Source of the DNA: Guyanagaster necrorhizus
Taxonomy: Eukaryota > Basidiomycota > Agaricomycetes > Agaricales > Physalacriaceae
NCBI RefSeq assembly: GCF_019112545.1
Contig: NW_025064903.1
Location: 502,944-566,943 of the forward strand
Direction of reading: 5' to 3'
DNA: 64,000 nt
Made by a program: the position numbers and the translations under genes. The notes under the pieces are model-generated. The model had not been told where the DNA came from, made no database searches, and saw nothing but the letters and a program-made list of their open reading frames with translations. Below, in pieces: positions 23,500 through 34,989 of this stretch (its first letter is position 1; every line of letters starts with the position of its first letter).

Positions 23500-26400
23500 T
23501 TTGGGCCTTGGCCAGAAGATCTTGACCTAGGGTTTTAAACTGTCAGATGAACTTCTGCAGTCTCTGAAGTTTATTGAGCCATTCTAAGGCCCAACAGCAT
23601 TCAGCCTTCTTTATCTCTTTAATCATATTGTCCACTACTTCTTTGGTTCAGGTCTTATGGACTCAGTTTCTGAGTATAGCTTTTGCCACAGCTTCATTCT
23701 TAGCATTCTTGATGGCTTGCCAGATCCACTCAGTGTTGAATGGCTTGAGCCAGCCAGTGGGGCCCTCTGCCCCTGTTCAGCCCATAGGCAATTGAGTGTG
23801 TTTTTTAGGCAATTCCAATAATTGAGTGGTAGTGTCAGGTATATTCAAATGCATGCATAATTTAGACATAGGTAGTACTATAGATATAGAGTCAGTCTGT
23901 CCAACATCTGTGGGTGACACACCACTCAATATTCTAGCTGAGTCAGCAGAATCACTTACTGCTTAGCCCTGTCTTTTATCTCCTCAATCTTTGTTTCTGA
24001 TCTGAGACCTTCTTTTTCCTTCTATAACTCAGCAGTCAAGGCTCTAAGGTCCTTCCAAGTTCACTTGTTTTTCTTCTGAGGGCAGTTCCATACCATGTGG
24101 CCCTTCTGACCACAGTTGAAGCACTTACCCTCCTTCTTGAGCTGATCCATATCTATCAGCTTATCTGTTCCAGTAAATGTTGTGCCTGTACTGGTTTTCT
24201 TCTTATCATATGAGGAAGTTAGAGTGAAGCTGCCAGGCTTGGCAGACATAGTCAAACTTGAAGAGATGGTTTTCATCTCCTGTCTCTGATGCTTTTATCC
24301 TCTCATGGACAATGTGATCTGTTCAGCCTTCTGTCACTGTTGTTTTCAGTACATAGTGATGATGCATTCCTTTTATGCATCATATCTCTTTAGAATGTTT
24401 TGCCTGAGGTCCAAGATGATCTTCAGATAGAAGAGTGGAGCTCCCATCTTCATATATTTGACTATGTGGCCAGTGTCATCAATGTCATCTCTGACTCTGG
24501 CAAGTTTGCCAAGCCATTTCAGCTTGTCAAAGTATTTGGTGGCTTATTTGTCAGCCATCTTATACTCTTTCATCTTTTGTTTGTGCACTTCTTGCACAGC
24601 TGGATCTGTGAATTTGGTGATGATCATCTATTTCAGTACTAGCCATGAGAGCATTTGGTGGTGTTATTGCATGGTCAACCAGAACATGAGGACTATTAAT
24701 ACCCATCACATTTTCACCTTGTCCTCTATATGAGTTATAGCAAATGTCACCTTATACATGTTGAGCATGAAGTATAAGGCAAAGACCTGAAAATATTGGT
24801 CACAGTCAGTAAGAAATCAGTTGATATCCTCAGACACTCTTCTGAAAGAGCAGAGCTCACATATGAAGACTGACTTACAATTGAGAATAGTGGCATCAGC
24901 TGCAAGTGCCATCATTGGATTTGGGATTCCACTGAACAGTGGGATATTCCAAGATATCAGAGACCCTGAGAAGAAATGGAAAGAGCCATTGTCAGCGATG
25001 AGACTCCCTAGTGGCAGTGCCTTCCTGTGCACTATATGTCTATTCTGAATGGTAAATCCAAGTTCAATTGCCTTAGGATCATTGACCTTAAGAGAAGGTG
25101 CTTCTAGGGCCTTCTTACTCTCACTTCCTTCAGCTTCATCTAGTGGTGGTTGTCCAGCAAAGGGTTGATGCATTGGTTGGGCCCATGAGTTCTAGTATAA
25201 ATCTCAGGGCTAGAGTCAGCTTTGCATGAGCCAAGATGCCATGCTGCAGACAGCAGATATGGTGAACATATACTGAGAGGATTCAGATCAGAGTGAGGGT
25301 GCTATGTAGATGGCTCAGCTTGATGCTACACTCAGCATCTATAGCATAGGTTCAATATTGAACCTTGACTTATATGCTGGTAATAGCACTAGTTGATATC
25401 CTAAATATTTTTCATTATAAATAAAAATGGCCTGCTCTGTAGCTATATGTTGAATAATATCTATATGCTTAATCCTGTCAGTGGTGGTATATCTTAGTCC
25501 TATAGGTGACACCAACCAGGTGTCATCCTTCTATAGCATGGCTGCTCCTTTCTGATACAGTCATAAGAATTCTCTCTGGTGCTCTGTCTGTGCTCTTCTT
25601 GCTAATTCCTTCTTCATCAGATGTTGCATGAATATACTCTCCCATTCAGAGAGGTGATCTCCCTCATCAACCTCACTGTCCATGGCCTCCTTGTCCTCTT
25701 CAGTTAGGGAACTATCATTGAGCAGGTCATAGACCTCCAGGATGTTGGGTTGAGTCACTATCTGGCTGCTGATGGCTGAGTCCTGCATCCTCAGATCCAG
25801 GGCAAGAAGAAGGCTCTCTCCTTTGCTGCTTCTTGATGGCCTTGGTCCTTGCTGCTTCTGCCATCACTGCTCTGTGATATCAGCAGAAGTTTCAGTAGAA
25901 TCAGGATCAGAGAAAGAGGGACATAAGATGTTCATTCAAGACCCACTTAAAGTCTCCAGTGGGGTCAATGCTCTCTTCATCTCCTCTGAGGTCCCCACCA
26001 TGACTAGGTAAGTCTCTGTCTCAGCCTGGAATATCATCAGTGTTGGCAATTGAATTGGTCTCATATGATAGCAGACAGTCATTATCAAGGTCGAGTGATG
26101 CTTATTGGTGGACATTATCTGTGTGAATGACACTCTCAGAGGGTTCTGTCTATGGGTCTGACTTAGAGATGATGGGCATGCTGGGTTCTTGGAAGAGAGA
26201 AGGAGAATAGAGAGTACAATCAGTGATAAAGATTCCAGGGCTCTCTGAGCCTCTTCTCCAATCTGTGCAGTCTCAAGCCCAGAGGTACTGTCCAAAGAGA
26301 GTATCCTCTCAAGCTGCTTCATACTCAACCTGTGTCTGCTCTCTGACATACTCAGCAAGAGAGTCATTGTGTTGAACTTCATTCTCTGGAGGGAGGACTG

Positions 26401-27312
26401 GGTTGACAGTGTCAGTTGGTTATACTGGGCTTAATGGATCTGGTACACTTCTAGCTTGGTGAGTTGTGTGGTGTCTCTCATGCTGCTCTAGTCAATCAGC
26501 TTCTCTGGCAGCTGCTCACTAGTATCTTTCTTCTGCCTCATAGTTGTAGGCATAAAATGAGTCATCAGTTCTGATAACTCCCATTCTGTTTCCCTCACTG
26601 TCAGTGCTTTAGTTTCCAATGTATATTTCAGTGAGGATACTCTCTCTGCTTCCTATGGGCATTGCATATAAGAATCCATGATTGCTGTTACTAGGGGGAC
26701 TTCCATTCCCTTAAGCCACCTCAGGGGCATCAAGGGAGTCTCTGGCATATCATCCAATGCTAAGCTCAGAGAGTGTAGTTAAGAGGGTAGCCCTCATCAT
26801 AAGAACATGACTAGTGATGTCCAGATGCTTGACATATGGGATAGATGTGTTGGGCCTTGGTCTTCAAAATTCTGTAGCCCAAGAGTTTCCAGCATTTCAG
26901 ATGACTGCTATCATGGGTTTGGGCAGGTATCAGTACTACTCTTCTTCTTTTCTAAGATGCTCTTCAGGCATGTCTCCAGAGACAGTTTCAGATATGATTC
27001 TTTCTGTGGGCTGAAAGGACTGTCTGGCAGAGGGAGGAATGTCATGGAGGGGGAGGTCAGGGGTGATATTTCATAGAATATATCAAATATGCTGAAATTC
27101 TTAATAATGATGGATCATCCAGGCAGTAATTGATTAGTGTCTATAGCACAGCTATATGATTACCAATAAACCTATCAGTGTTCTGATGATAAAAGCAAGG
27201 AGTTCAAAGAACTCATAGGTAAAGTTTGAGTCAGAGAGATTAAGCATGGGGGGCATTTGGTTTCTCAGCACAATTAGGCTTGAGAAAGAAAAGCTAAAAG
27301 CTTCAAGCTAAT
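23500..27312 (-). pseudogene. Gag remnant with CCHC zinc knuckle
   Basis: The knuckle KCFNCGQKGHMVWNCPQKK (CX2CX4HX4C, intact) is encoded at about 24,061-24,130 on the minus strand. Upstream gag pieces appear as short open segments at 24,817-25,173, 25,561-25,788 and 25,936-26,382, acidic and Ser/Leu-rich. The 5' untranslated part runs to the primer-binding site at 27,299-27,311. Stops and frameshifts break the gene. Confidence 0.75.
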
Positions 27313-27782
27313 TGTTAAACTCAAATAATATGTGATCTAAACACATGATAAACTGACACTGTCTTGCACTTCAGACAATGATATCAGACTTCACTGATTG
27401 TGTTATGTGGCTCTGTATCTCAAGGCCTTTAGATTGGCTTGAGATAAGATAGTGAAGAAATAAACTTTAGCTTGAAGCTGGGGATAATACAGTGAGAGCT
27501 ATGCTACTTATATACTAGTCATCATCCATTCTATAGATATAACTATCTAATTGTGCATCCTGACATTATAGAGCATTTTGTCCAGTGTCATTAAGCTACC
27601 TACAAAAGGGTATTGTCTGTCATTGAGCAGTTACTGTCACATCAAAGGACAATGACTGACTGGGCATGTTGTGCTGACTAAGCCCTGGTCTCATGATCCT
27701 AAGCACTGGTCTAAGCACTCTGACTAAGCAAAATAGGGATTAATCCCTTGAATAAAGAATAAAAAGAGGAAAAATCATAACA
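27313..27782 (-). repeat. 5' LTR of complete chromovirus
   Basis: 470 bp, TGTTATGATTTTTCC to GAGTTTAACA on the minus strand. TATATAA at 27,514-27,508 and the predicted RNA start word AGCTTCAAGCTAA at 27,479-27,467. The complementary TTAGCTTGAAGCT (27,311-27,299) lies one base beyond the LTR end. Confidence 0.92.
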
Positions 27783-29540
27783 AATGAGACATAACAACAG
27801 GACAATAGTCATCTGTAGAGTGAAGAGCTTTTTTGGACAGTATTTAAAACAATAGTATACAGCAATATATCCTAGTCTTGAGCTAAGGTTAATGTTGAAA
27901 TTTAGGTGCTGATGATTTGGGAGGCATATTGAACTCAAAAGAAAGGTATATTCTATTATACAGAGTAGAAACAATGGAGGTTCTCAGTCAAGTCAATAGG
28001 TATGAAAATGTCAAAGTATAAAGTAAGCAGTAAATATATATAAATAGAATGTGACATTAAAGTTGTGAAAACCAAATCTCAACATAATATACTGATTAAA
28101 CTCTTTGCCTCTCAGTGTGACTATCACTCCAGTATGTTGGATTAGCAGCTCTGTTGTATTCCACTGGCTAAGCTCAATACCCCTTTATGTCAGGATGGAC
28201 AATATATACTGAATACCATCTGTTGAGCACTCTCACTGCATTTCTGCTTATCACTATGCTGTGTGGAGTCTATGTTATATCTAACAGTGTATTCTACTAG
28301 ATGCTACAAATGCATATCACTTTCTTAGACAGTACCAACACTGGTGGTCATAGTCCACCAATCTCTCTATTTCATCCCTCTTATCATCATCTTATATCTT
28401 CTCATCATTATCTTTCTGCTTTATCATCAGTTAGTGTCAGACTCTGATGGTTGCAGTGCTGAGTATTTGTGATTGTTTGGTCATTGCCTGACACTTAGAA
28501 GGGTCTGGATACTATTTCTATAGACTTCTGACTGCAATATCACATGGATGATCATGCTCAGACTTTGGGGCTTTTGTTGATGGAAGCTGCATGGGAGATC
28601 ATGGACTTGGTTCTCAGCCTGAGTTAACCATGACACAGCAAGTCTCACCACTTGAGACTCAAACTCTGCATGAAGATCAGACAAGGATGGAATCATTATA
28701 GGGCCTTTTGCAATGTCTGTGGTGGTGGCATCCCAATATTAGGCCTCAGACTAAGGTATCTGTGTAGTATGTATGTATTAGTGTCTTCCACTTGTTCTGA
28801 ACTCTTCCTGCATGCTTTGTTTGTATTTCATCCATAATATGAATCACTGCAGATGCTGGTGCATTTCTGATAGCTTAAAATGGGACCTTAAAAGGTTTTA
28901 ATTTTAGCATCAGTTTTTATATTTTTGTTTTAAGTGCTGTGAAAAGAAAAAGTACATCAATTCTATTGTTTCATAGAGGAAAAAGCTTTTCATACCATTT
29001 CTGAGAAAGGCTTTGCTGAACCAAAACCTTAAAAGGTTTTGTTTTTTACCAGCTAAAATGCACTGACCTCTGCTGTGAATTGTTGTCTTTTGCACTCATT
29101 CCAGAGCATTTATTGCTATTCAGGAATTACAACTGAGGCATACCTTCATGGCCATGACACTGTCCTCCTACATGCTTCTGTTGAGTAAGCTACATGCTGG
29201 ATCCCTTACACCTTTGGCAGCACAGCCAATTGAAGCACTTGGCCAATGTTGTCCAGAGCCTCTGAGTCATCCCTCTACTGATAAACATGAATTCATGTGG
29301 GACCTACATACTTATTAATGAATTATCATTGAGGCAGCCCAGATCCACTCCCCATCTATGAATCAATGTGAGTTCACCACAAACCTCAACATTTGAATAA
29401 AAATTGACCACCTGATTGACATGTTCAATATGGCCTTATCAATGTTTCCACTGGCATTGTCTGTCTAGGAGGAAGGGTTAACAATGTAGCCTGCACAAGA
29501 CACTTTTCTCCCTTGGTAAAGTATCAGTGTATAATGTTCA
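27783..29540. other. CpG-poor sequence of unknown origin up to the domain border
   Basis: No LTR or named domain is seen. A weak plus-strand coding feel at 29,110-29,480 (SHPSTDKHEFMWDLHTY, NQCEFTTNLNI, FNMALSMFPLAL), with stops, suggests a decayed protein-coding copy of an unnamed family. The CpG-poor character ends at about 29,540. Confidence 0.35.
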
Positions 29541-29710
29541 CGCATCTATAGAACAGGTTCGGTCGCGCCGGTTACTAGCACGTGATCGTACCATATGACG
29601 GAGTTCAAATTATGTCCGAGCTCGTCCCTGCCAGTACCACGTCGCGCAGGCGGCTCTTCTCATGAGTCCTACCTCCAGATTCCTCATCGACAGTCTCTCC
29701 CTGGGCGCCA

Positions 29711-30665
29711 GTGCCTTCGTATATTGCCGACCTTACAGTGCTATCGATTTTATTCCTCGCCGGCACCTCTCTTCGCGCATTGGTTTTGGGGTACGGTCTC
29801 GTTTTCTCTTTTGACACATATAACCAACGTTTCCAGCCAAAACACATCCGGACTCGTGACAACTATCGCATCATCTCGACATTGGACGTTGCACGTATCA
29901 AGGATACCGACATCCATGATCTCTCCTTCTTCAAAAAGCCTCGCATTCAGACTATCGTGAAGAAGAAAAAATCTTCGTTCCGGGTCGACTACGCCACGGA
30001 TGTACTGCACGAGTCTTCAAAGTATCTCGTATTTCCTCCAAGGACAGAGGGATTCTTCTACTACCACCAGCAGCACGATTCGTTGCCGGGTGAAGTGCGG
30101 TTTAGTCTTGCGAACGCGGGCGACACCGGTACGGACATGGACCTTCTGCTGCCTAATGGCTTGCCATGGTCGCTTCCACTGTGGTATATTGCCTCTGCTC
30201 CCAAGTATGAGACTCTGTTGCAAAAGCTCATCGAGGATGGTTTAGTGAGCTCTGAGCTGGTACAAAGGTGCAGGTGGATGTTTCCCCTGGCGTGGGCACG
30301 CAGGAGGAAGAGGGCAACGGTGCTAATGAGGTGGGATGACATGTTCGCTGTACCTTTTGATGCGAAGTGTACGAAGCTATGGATAACAGGGGAGAAGGCG
30401 AAGAAAGAGATATTTTTACGGTCGGAGGGAATTTTTGGGAGCTATGCAGGGAGCACGACGGGTGTGTGTCTTCATTTCCTCTGTCGATTGGCTGCTAATC
30501 TTGTGGACAGGCTGTGTACATGCCCGGATCGAGCATGATCCAGTCCACGAAGTGGATGTGGTGAATGTATTCAAGGTGCAAAAGGCGGCAGGGCAGGTTC
30601 CTCTGTCTCTGATCCACCATATGAGTCCCACGTTGCGCTCGTTGACCTTGTGGTCAAAAATGTGA
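29711..30665 (+). CDS. Hypothetical basidiomycete protein, 2 exons
   Basis: First intact gene beyond the repeat domain. Exons 29,711-30,461 and 30,511-30,665 are joined by a 49-nt GT-AG intron with a GCTAATC branch-like site, and the phase is conserved, giving 301 aa. Recognisable stretches are FPPRTEGFFYYHQQ, LPGEVRFSLA, LLLPNGLPWSLPLWYIA and LIEDGLVSSELV, a pattern I associate with an uncharacterised agaricomycete family. The first about 50 residues are hydrophobic and arginine-poor, and the 5' end is uncertain. A further intron (GTACGG...TTTCCAG near 29,790-29,840) and a start at 29,595, possibly with a mitochondrial leader, are alternatives. No function can be given. Confidence 0.7.
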
Positions 30666-32307
30666 GCTTGCCTTCGCCTAAACGACTTGCTTGATCTAAT
30701 GTGAGGCATTAATAGGCATCCATATGAAATGTAAAGCAACAGCTCCGTAATATGTGATCGTAGGGAGTCTGTTATTGTGTTGAAAGTCGTGAGCCTCTTG
30801 CGAGTCTAGTTTTACGCAGCGTTATTTTAAGTTGATGATCTAGGTATCTCTATCAATGCGTCAATGCGAGGTCCAAATACCTCGGTCTCAGTACTAAAAT
30901 GGGCGTATATACCAACTCAACAACGCTGTATATCCGCCCAGACGTCAAAGAAACGGACGTGATCAGATCCAAATGGCGTTGAGACCTTCCGCTGCTGAAT
31001 CGAGATTGAATGACACCAATATCCATGATCGTGATATGACGCCGTACATGAACTCATCAATATCTTCGGACTGACCAATATTTGTGTCATCTGCGTCACT
31101 CATGCAATACGCCAGCCTCCGATGCCACAGCCCCCAGCGTCCGCATATCACCCTTCTCCCAGTAACACTCGAAAGGTCGCTTCAAGCAACCAATTCAAGC
31201 CTAAACACGTTCGTCAAGTCTGGCGACGCCGCTTTCATGACCTGTCATTCAAGGATCGGCTGGACACGGACACAGTTCTTTATCCGTCTCCATGTCCAGG
31301 TATACGCCTTTAACTGGCCACCGCTCAAACATCGGACGATGACGCGATGACGCGCTGCAGGTATTAGGCCGGAGGGACCACTTCAGGCCCTCCTTTAGTT
31401 TCTGAGGGTGTGGGCGCAAGAGCAAGTTTGCTTGTCCCATGTCTTTCCTTTGCGGTTCGTGGGCTGTAATGATATGTCTGAATCAAAGGACCAGTGCCTT
31501 CCTGGTTCCCTGGGTCCTATGAGGCCTTGACGTTTTGTCTTTGTGGTCAACGGTCCCATCGACATCAAGCGTGCGATGGTGCGAGTCCTTTAGTGCGCGC
31601 ACAACCTCCTTGGTTCGACCATCCAGGTTTTTAACAGCCCCGCAGACCAATAAAAACACCATCAGATTAGAGGAATCTGCATTTGTTTCTTATAACACGC
31701 CAGACGTGTATATATTCATCTGCTCCGGTAATGAGAGGGCCGAAGGAAATGCCGACGGCTTGAATGAAATTGGTATTCGTCATATAAACGAATTCGCATG
31801 CGGACTATTCCGAGAATCCAGCTAGAATAGGACCTTAAAAACTGCGAAGGCAGGCGAGAGGCTCGGATTGTTGGACTGTCGACAGAGACCTGGGATATTA
31901 GAACAGATTGCACCCTATGATTCCAGATCCCGAGTCATCATCTTGCGATTTTATGTATTGGTAACTGGGTTCGACGAAAATTTCTCGTCGATGGGTCCTC
32001 ATCTTGAAGTACAATTTTGACTGAATCGTGATCTGGCTTTGTAGGGTATAATCTAGGGTCCTTTAGTATTGACATGATTCTAGCTACCTACCTGCCTGCG
32101 GTTGGGAAAGCCTCCCGATGGCCTAAAGATGATTTACGTTGATCAGCCGTGCTAATTCCGCAATGTGCGTATGTACCTTCAATGTACGAATTACATGTGA
32201 AGCTCATCCCTGACATTACCATGGAATTTTAGGAGCGAGGTACGGACATAGCACCAACTCTCTGGCTCGCCTCCCTTCCCCTCTTCTGCAATTCACTAAC
32301 TCTGCAG
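30666..32307. other. Gene-poor stretch
   Basis: Normal CpG content. Only short overlapping frames occur on both strands (for example 31,084-31,350 and 31,535-31,825 plus), none with convincing family resemblance. I see no repeat structure. Confidence 0.4.
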
Positions 32308-32600
32308 CCGTGGATCGAATCAAGTCACAGGGAGGTACTGTGTGCACAACCGTTGGTAAGCTCACGTGTATGTCTTCATTGTGATACATCTGACTGTTCC
32401 ATGCAACCCTAGTATCCGATCTCCTAAAATGTTTGGGGAGCGAAGTGGACCACGGGGGAGTCGCGACGCAGCATCGTGCTCTAGTTACGCTGCCACGATT
32501 TCTTTTAAACGATTATATGCCCTCCCCGATGGAAAATTCGCGCGCGCGTACTGAAGCGGATCCACAATACCTTCGAGCTTTGCCACTCATAGCGCACTGA
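32308..32600 (+). pseudogene. Two-exon coding remnant, family unknown
   Basis: Two segments splice in phase. 32,308-32,355 (VDRIKSQGGTVCTTV) and 32,413-32,600 (SDLLKCLGSEVDHGGVATQH, LPRFLLNDYMPSPMENSRAR, PQYLRALPLIAH, stop) are joined by a 57-nt GT-AG intron and preceded by CTGCAG. Codon use looks coding, but no start-bearing exon is found upstream (only very short candidates near 32,220). It is a gene fragment or a gene whose 5' part I cannot resolve. No function assigned. Confidence 0.4.
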
Positions 32601-34200
32601 GTGGATCGCTGAACGTATCACTGAGGCCAAGGCCCCGAGGACGCAGAAATTGGGAATCTTCTGTTTTAACCACTGGCGGGCCGTCGTCAATGGACTCGGG
32701 AATGACGGAGTTGGCCCTTGATCGGCCCATCGCCGTCCTAACCACGAATCACGAGAGTACTGTTCTCGATGGAACTTTGACGGTCTTTGACGACCGGGCA
32801 CCTGAATACAAAATGAATTTACTTATATAGACTTACCAGAGAGAATTCGTAGTATGGTTTGATGACTTGAGAGACAGAAGATAATCTATACCAAAGGGTA
32901 ACAGAATTCAGAGGGAAAGCCAAGTCAGATGTGTCCAAGATCACAAAAGAACCGTAGACTGCACCTATACGACCAAGTGGGCCACATTGAAACTTGAGAT
33001 AGGCCAGAAGCATCCAAGAATTAAGGGAAAATCACACTCACTGCTCTGAACGCAAACAAGAAATTGATGAGACAGCCTCGAAAAGTCAAACTGTGGAGGA
33101 GAGAATGCGACGAAAGTGATGCGTCAATTCCATGATTGGCTGATGGCTGCATGACGGGCAATTTGCATGATAATTTTGCTGGAAAAAAGATCTAAATTAA
33201 GATCAAAAGTCAAGCCGCATTACGACGTTGTATGGCCGTCTGAAAGAGCACTCGACGGTGACGGAACAACTATACACCGCACCGTACAAACGGTCAATGT
33301 TAGGGTACGTTCGGCTTCGGTCCGTATAACGGTTAACAACCATAGAGTACGGTGGTAGACGGCTGTAAAATACCCGTACCGACACCGACAAGACTGTCAG
33401 ACTGACCATACGGTACGGTATACGGATAGTGCCGTGACCGTCTGGGACCATGACTTTATGGCCGTATACCGTATACGGTACAGTGCGCAGCCCTAATCAC
33501 CAATAGTTGGATTCACATTATGAACTCTAGTGCATAGACTTCTACCACTTTGAGTTATATGTCTCTGATATCTTTCCTATCATAGGAACGAGATGGACAT
33601 CTGAATCTCTGGGAAACCCTTCTATGGCTCCAGAGAGACACCTTCAATGGCTGGGACGGTGTTGACTCTGATTGTCCCCTAGCATATGCTAGTAAGTAGT
33701 ACATCTTTTACTTGTGACAGATCTGTGACGAGCTAGACAGATGTCTACACTCCACTCCACCGAATGATTGGCCAAAACCAACGTCTTCCCTTTGGAAATG
33801 GTGACCAGTTGTGCGAGTAGCTTTCACGCCTCTCTTTCTGATCGTTCTATAACATGACAATCTTGGATTGTATTTAGAATCGATATGGCTAGGGTCTCGA
33901 GCCCACCCCAGAATCCACAAAAAATCAGTCGCTGGACTAAAAGGTTCGCCGTATCATATACAAATAACTTCTCCTCTCACCATTCCCCGCCACTTCTGCA
34001 ATCCACAGCGGTAGAAGCGACAATCGTCTCCTCGGTCTGTTTTTTTTGTTCATTACCTCTGTCTCTCCATTGGAAACCATACGTCGTGACCTCTAATCAG
34101 CTTTATGTGGATACTAAATCGTTGAAATAGCTATGCGAGAACATCTGAGGACTATTCCAACCGATTGGAAGAAATAATGTTATTACGCTTCCAAGAATGG
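32601..34200. other. Intergenic with GTACGG-rich patch
   Basis: No supported gene. Between about 33,220 and 33,490 the words ACGGT/ACCGT and GTATACGG recur in both orientations (for example TACGGTACGGTATACGG near 33,412). This patch is described under findings. Confidence 0.5.
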
Positions 34201-34209
34201 ACACGCATC

Positions 34210-34780
34210 TCAAGTGCCGTACAGGTCCCTTCCGAAGGGCAAGCGCAGAATTAAATAAGACTTTATAAGGTGTTGCCTTTCTTTTTCTTCATAAAACGGA
34301 CTCTTGTTGCCTTTTGGAAAGTTCCCCAAATATCGACTACATTCACACGTACTTGACACCTCGCCAAGATAGAACCCTGATATTCCGCATGCAAAGATTA
34401 TTAATATGCCAATGTATCTTGTATCTAACTTGCATACGGAACTGCTTAGACCAGGAAGGAGAGTGCACCAAGAGATCACGGGCATCATTGATGCAGTAGA
34501 ATATGTTAGAATGAGCAGTAATTCTCCAGCGCTCACCCGGATTTCAGCAGGGAACGCTCGCAAACAGGTGGGGGTCGTCATTTGTCTACGATGTACACAT
34601 AATAGAAGCAATACAATGTAGCAAGGAAAGCCGAGGAGGAGAACAATGCTCCTTTGCCTGACAACCGAAGAACCAGACGTTGACTGTGCTGGATGCGCGG
34701 TGCTTGATATTACAGAGTAAGTTTCGTTGCAGCTGTGTGGTCTCAGTCAAAGGAGGACTTAAGGTAGCAAAGACTATCAT
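34210..34780 (-). pseudogene. Possible membrane-protein remnant
   Basis: Two overlapping minus-strand frames (34,586-34,780 and 34,210-34,611) are hydrophobic. The segment ELLLILTYSTASMMPVISWC followed by LLPGLSSSV and IGILIIFACGISGFYLGE looks like membrane helices and recalls basidiomycete integral membrane families such as DUF6533, but the resemblance is weak. No complete gene model could be built. Probably a decayed gene. Confidence 0.3.
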
Positions 34781-34989
34781 TCCGTTCTTACCGACGTTGC
34801 AGACACCACCGCTCGGGTGGGCATGAGAGGTATCTGAATCTACTTAGGACGACGCCACTCGGAGACCCTGAGAAGTAGCTGATTCCCATAGTGCGATACA
34901 AATTTCAAGACAGTGTGTTCGCGGAAGACGACCTGGCCAGGATCACCGAAAAAACGCTGGCCTCCCCGCTGCTTGAAATGGCACATTTG

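Larger units (their letters stand above)
19475..27782 (-). mobile_element. Complete but decayed Ty3/Gypsy chromovirus, 8.3 kb
   Basis: Two 470-bp LTRs (19,475-19,944 and 27,313-27,782) flank about 7.4 kb containing gag, protease, RT, RNase H, integrase and chromodomain remnants in order on the minus strand. Flanking bases are AATAA (19,470-19,474) and AATGA (27,783-27,787), a 5-bp duplication with one transition. The LTRs differ almost only by transitions. All frames carry stops, so it cannot move on its own. It is the reference copy for the family in this window. Confidence 0.92.
1..29540. other. CpG-depleted repeat (heterochromatin-like) domain
   Basis: By eye only about ten CpG dinucleotides occur in this stretch (for example at 689, 897, 2064, 2191, 2246, 2375, 2421, 24996 and 26092), while TpG and CpA are common. 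From about 29,541 CpG is frequent at once. Nearly all recognisable content is degenerate LTR retrotransposon. The pattern fits cytosine methylation at CpG followed by deamination, as known for repeats in many basidiomycetes, or a RIP/MIP-like process. Which of these acted is inference. Confidence 0.9.

Noticed and set aside
1..29540. Many short open frames of 60-100 codons in the repeat domain as genes
   Set aside because: CpG-depleted, low-stop AT-rich DNA gives chance frames. Those with meaning are pieces of gag or pol and are reported as pseudogenes.
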